Positions 60,521 to 64,000 of a stretch of DNA of 64,000 nt are shown here, piece after piece. The stretch lies in the NCBI GenBank assembly GCA_028583605.1, contig CM053337.1, positions 18,330,694-18,394,693 on the forward strand, read 5' to 3'. Each line of letters begins with the position of its first letter. Position 1 is the stretch's first letter. The notes below the pieces were generated by a model, which did not search any database, was not told the DNA's origin, and saw only the letters and a program-made list of their open reading frames with translations. Origin of the DNA: Dastarcus helophoroides (lineage: Eukaryota > Arthropoda > Insecta > Coleoptera > Bothrideridae). Made by a program: the position numbers and the translations under genes.

Positions 60521-63500
60521 AACTGCTCAGGATAAAATTTTTAAAAAGTTGATTTCAGAATGTACAAACAAAGCACTTTCATATGATACCCCACTTGACT
60601 ATATCCCCCTTTGGGCCCCCCTCTCGAAAACTATAAATAACATATAAACCGATTTAGTTTTCCTGCAACATTTACGTGATTACTTATTAATATAATTTTT
60701 TATGATTTTTAAACCTACATAGTTTGCTGATAGAGGGGGAAACAGCATGTTTTTGATGTCTTTACTTTGTGACTCAAAACCTGCGCAGAATAAAAATTTT
60801 AAAAGGTAGGTTTTAGAATGTACAAACAAAGCACTTTCATATGATACCCCACTTGACCATACCCCCCTTGCCCCCCTACACGAAAACTATTAAATCACTG
60901 GTACACTGTTTTAGTTTTCCTGCAACATTTACACGACTACTCATTGGGGTAATTTTTCCTGATTTTTTGATCTACATACTTTGCAGGTAGAGGGAGAAAA
61001 TAGCATATTCTTGGCGTTTTTTACATCGTAACTTAAAACCTGCGCAAAAGAAAAATTAAAATAGGTTTTAGAATGTACAAATGAAGCGCTTTCATTTGAT
61101 GCCCCACTTGACCATCTGACCCCCTGCCCCCCTACTGGAAAACTACAAATCTCAGACGCACTGTTTTAGTTTCCCTGCAACATTTACATGACTACTTATT
61201 AAAATCATTTTTTCTTATTTTTTAACCAACATGCTCTGCTGGTAGAGGAAGGAAATAGCATATTTCTGGCGTTTTTATGTCGTAACTCAAAACCTGCGCA
61301 GAAGAAAATTTTAAAAATGTAGTTTTAAGAATGTATAAAAGAAGCGCTTTCATATGATACCCCACTTGACCATGTCCCCCCCTTGGCCCCCCATTCGAAA
61401 ACTATAAATCACAGGTACACTGACTTAGTTTTCCTGCAACATTTAAACGACTACTTATTGGGGTAATTTTTTCTGATTTTTTGAGCTGCATACTTTGCAG
61501 GTAGAGGGATAAAATCGCATTTTTGCTGTTTTTACTTTGTAATTCAAAACCTGTGCAGAAGAAAAATTTAAATAGGTTTTAGAATGTACAAAACAAGCGC
61601 TTTCATTTGATACCCCACTTGACCATCTGAGTCCCTGCCCCCCTTCTGGAAAACTACAAATTCCATACCCACCGTTTTAGTTTTCCTGCAACATTTACAT
61701 GATTACTTATTAAAATATTTTTTTCTAATTTTTTAACCAACATACTTTGCAGGTAGAGAGAGGAAATAGCATATTTTTGGTGTTTTTATGTCGTAACTCA
61801 AAACCTGCGCAGAAGAAAATTTTAAAAAGGTAGGTTTAGGAATGTATAAAAGAAGCGCTTTCATATGATACCCCACTTGACCATCTGACCCCCTGCCCCC
61901 CTACTGGAAAACTACAAATCCCATACGCACCGATTTAGTTTCCCTGCAACATTTATGATGATTTACTAAAATATTTTTTTATAATTTTTTAACCAACATA
62001 CTTTGCAGGTAGAGGGAGGAAATAGCATATTTTTGGCGTTTTTATGTCGTAACTCAAAAACTACGCATGAAAAAATTTTTAAAACATAGGCTTTAAAATA
62101 TACAAACGAAGCACGTTTATATGATACCCCACTTGACCATGTCCCCCCTTGGCCCCCTTCATGAAAACTATAGATCAGAGGTACACGGGTAAGTTTTCCT
62201 GCAACATTTACATGACTACTTATTAACATAATTTTTTTCTGATTTTTTAACCCACCTACTTTGCATGTAGAGGGGTGTAATGTAATATTTTTGCCGTTTT
62301 TACTTCGTAACTGAAAAACTACGCATGATAAAATTGTTAAAACATAGGCTTTAAAATATACAAACGAAGCACTTTTATATGATACCCCACTTGACTATAT
62401 TGCCCCCTGCCCCCCTACTCGAAAACCATAAACCCCAGAGTCACCGTTTTAGTTCTCCTGGAAGACTTATATGACTACCTATTAACATAATTCTTTTCTG
62501 ATTTTTTACCCTATATATGTTGCGGATAGAGGGGGAAAATGCCATATTTTTCCTGTTTTTACCTCGTAACTCAAAAACTACGAAGGATAAAATTTTAAAA
62601 AGGTACGTTTTAGAATGTACAACAGAAGCGCTTTCATATGATACCCCACTTGACCATACCCCCCCTGGCCCCCCACACAAAAACTATAAATCACAGGTAC
62701 ACCGATTTAGTTTTCTTGCAACATTTATATGACTACTTATTAACATAATTTTTTCTGATTTTTTAACCCACCTACTTTCCAGATAGAGGGGGTAATGTCA
62801 TATTTTAGCCGTTTTAACTTCGTAACTCAAAAACTACGCATGAAAAAATTTTTAAAACATGGGCATTAAAATATACAAACGAAGCACTTTCATATGATAC
62901 CCCACTTGACCATGTCCCCCCTTGGTCCCCTTCACGAAAACTATAAATCAGAGGTGCACGGGTTAGTTTTCCTGCAGCATTTACATGACTATTTATTAAA
63001 ATATTTTTTCTCATTTTTTAATCCACCTAGTTTGCATGTATGGTGGGGTAATGTCATATTTTTGCCGTTTTTACTTTGTAACTGAAAAATACGCATGATA
63101 AAATTTTTACAACATAGGCTTTAAAATATACAAACGAAGCACTTTCATATGATACCCCACTTGACTATATTGCCTCCTGCCCCCCTATTCGAAAACCATA
63201 AATCCCAGAGTCACCGCTTTAGTTATCCTGGAAGACTTACATGCCTACCTATTAACATAATTCTTTTCTGATTTTTTACCCTAAATAGGTTGCCGATAGA
63301 GGGGGAAAATGCCACATTTTTCCTGTTTTTACCTCGTAACTCAAAAATTGCAAAGAGTAAAATTGTAAAAAGGTATGTTTTAGAATGTACAACAGAAGCG
63401 CTTTCATATGATACCCCACTTGACCATACCCCCCCCTGGCCCCCCACACAAAAACTATAAATCACAGGTACACCGATTTAGTTTTCTTGCAACATTTACA

Positions 63501-64000
63501 TGACTACTTATTAACATAATTTTTTCTGATTTTTAACCTACATACTTTGCAGATAGAGGGGAGAAAGGCACAATTTTGATGTTTTTACTTCGGAAATCAA
63601 AACCTGCGCAGAATAAAATTTTACAAAGTCAGGTTTTAGAATGTACAAAAGAAGCGCTTTCATTTGATACCCCACTTGACCATAGGACCATATGACCCCC
63701 CCGCCCCCCTACTCGAAAACTACAAATCCCAGACGCACCGTTTTAGTTTTCCTGCAACATTGACATGATTGTCTATCGGCACAATTTTTTTCCAATTTTT
63801 TTGACCCACATATTTTGGAGGTAGAGGGGGGAAAATGATATATTTTTATGATCATTATAAAAATTAAGCGAACTAAAATTTAAAAAAAATTGATTTTAGG
63901 GAGGGCAATCGAGCACTTTCACATGATACGCTTTTTGACAATACCCCCCCCCCCACATAGCCCAACGCTATGAAAATTAGATAGGAACACCGTTTTAGTT
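60520..64000. repeat. ~257-bp satellite, block 2
   Basis: Same family as block 1: TTTCATATGATACCCCACTT recurs about every 257 bp from 60578 to 63927 (14 units) and continues past the window edge. Same orientation as block 1. Within it some neighbouring pairs share variants such as CCCAGAGTCACCG and GCGGATAGAGGG, spaced about 770 bp apart near 62430 and 63205. Confidence 0.93.

Overview
The window is nuclear DNA of an animal, most likely an insect. One large gene is split into many exons with GT-AG introns, and the predicted protein has the animal talin architecture. The introns are AT-rich and full of tandem repeats. No bacterial gene organisation, rRNA, tRNA or CRISPR array was seen. The species cannot be named from the sequence.

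The only gene that can be firmly supported is talin (rhea in Drosophila), on the minus strand. It is the cytoskeletal adaptor that binds integrin beta tails through an N-terminal FERM head and binds vinculin and actin through a long rod of helical bundles. I placed 22 coding exons between 47422 (ATG) and 2909. Together they encode about 2,173 residues, from F0 to the start of rod bundle R12. The rest of R12, the R13 actin-binding bundle and the dimerisation helix (about 370 residues by analogy with vertebrate talin) must lie left of base 1. All exon phases fit at every junction. However, five exons (3, 4, 9, 16 and 19) each carry exactly one surplus base, so the conserved reading frame jumps by +1. 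No lost splice site, and no stop codon in the conserved reading (the frame followed across each surplus base), was seen.

Layout from the 5' side of the gene (right to left). 60.5-64.0 kb and 52.9-57.8 kb hold one ~257-bp satellite family. Between them, 57.8-60.5 kb is single-copy and contains a GC-rich promoter-like island at about 59.27-59.72 kb with a good splice donor, a candidate for the 5' non-coding exon. A second GC-rich island lies at 51.8-52.25 kb. 47.53-49.79 kb is a 2.2-kb GGAA/TTCC tract directly upstream of the first coding exon. The FERM head is in exons 1-4 (47.4-45.4 kb), the linker in exons 5-7 (45.0-44.5 kb), and rod bundles R1-R5 in exons 8-11 (39.1-36.0 kb). R5-R8 are in exons 12-15 (30.2-19.3 kb) and R7-R12 in exons 16-22 (18.2-2.9 kb).

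Nearly every long intron holds its own tandem repeat, several with a two-subunit higher-order structure. Interspersed elements include a probable 940-bp solo LTR (TG...CA ends, ATAT duplication) 66 bp from exon 20, a 250-bp MITE-like element with a GATC duplication inside an older dispersed repeat, and a small palindromic dispersed family. A GC-rich, coding-like 132-bp open frame at 11041-11172 has a splice acceptor in the phase of exon 21 and ends in a stop. It could be an alternative 3'-terminal exon giving a talin that stops after R11. Most long open frames in the repeats, especially the 47.5-49.8 kb purine tract, are not genes.
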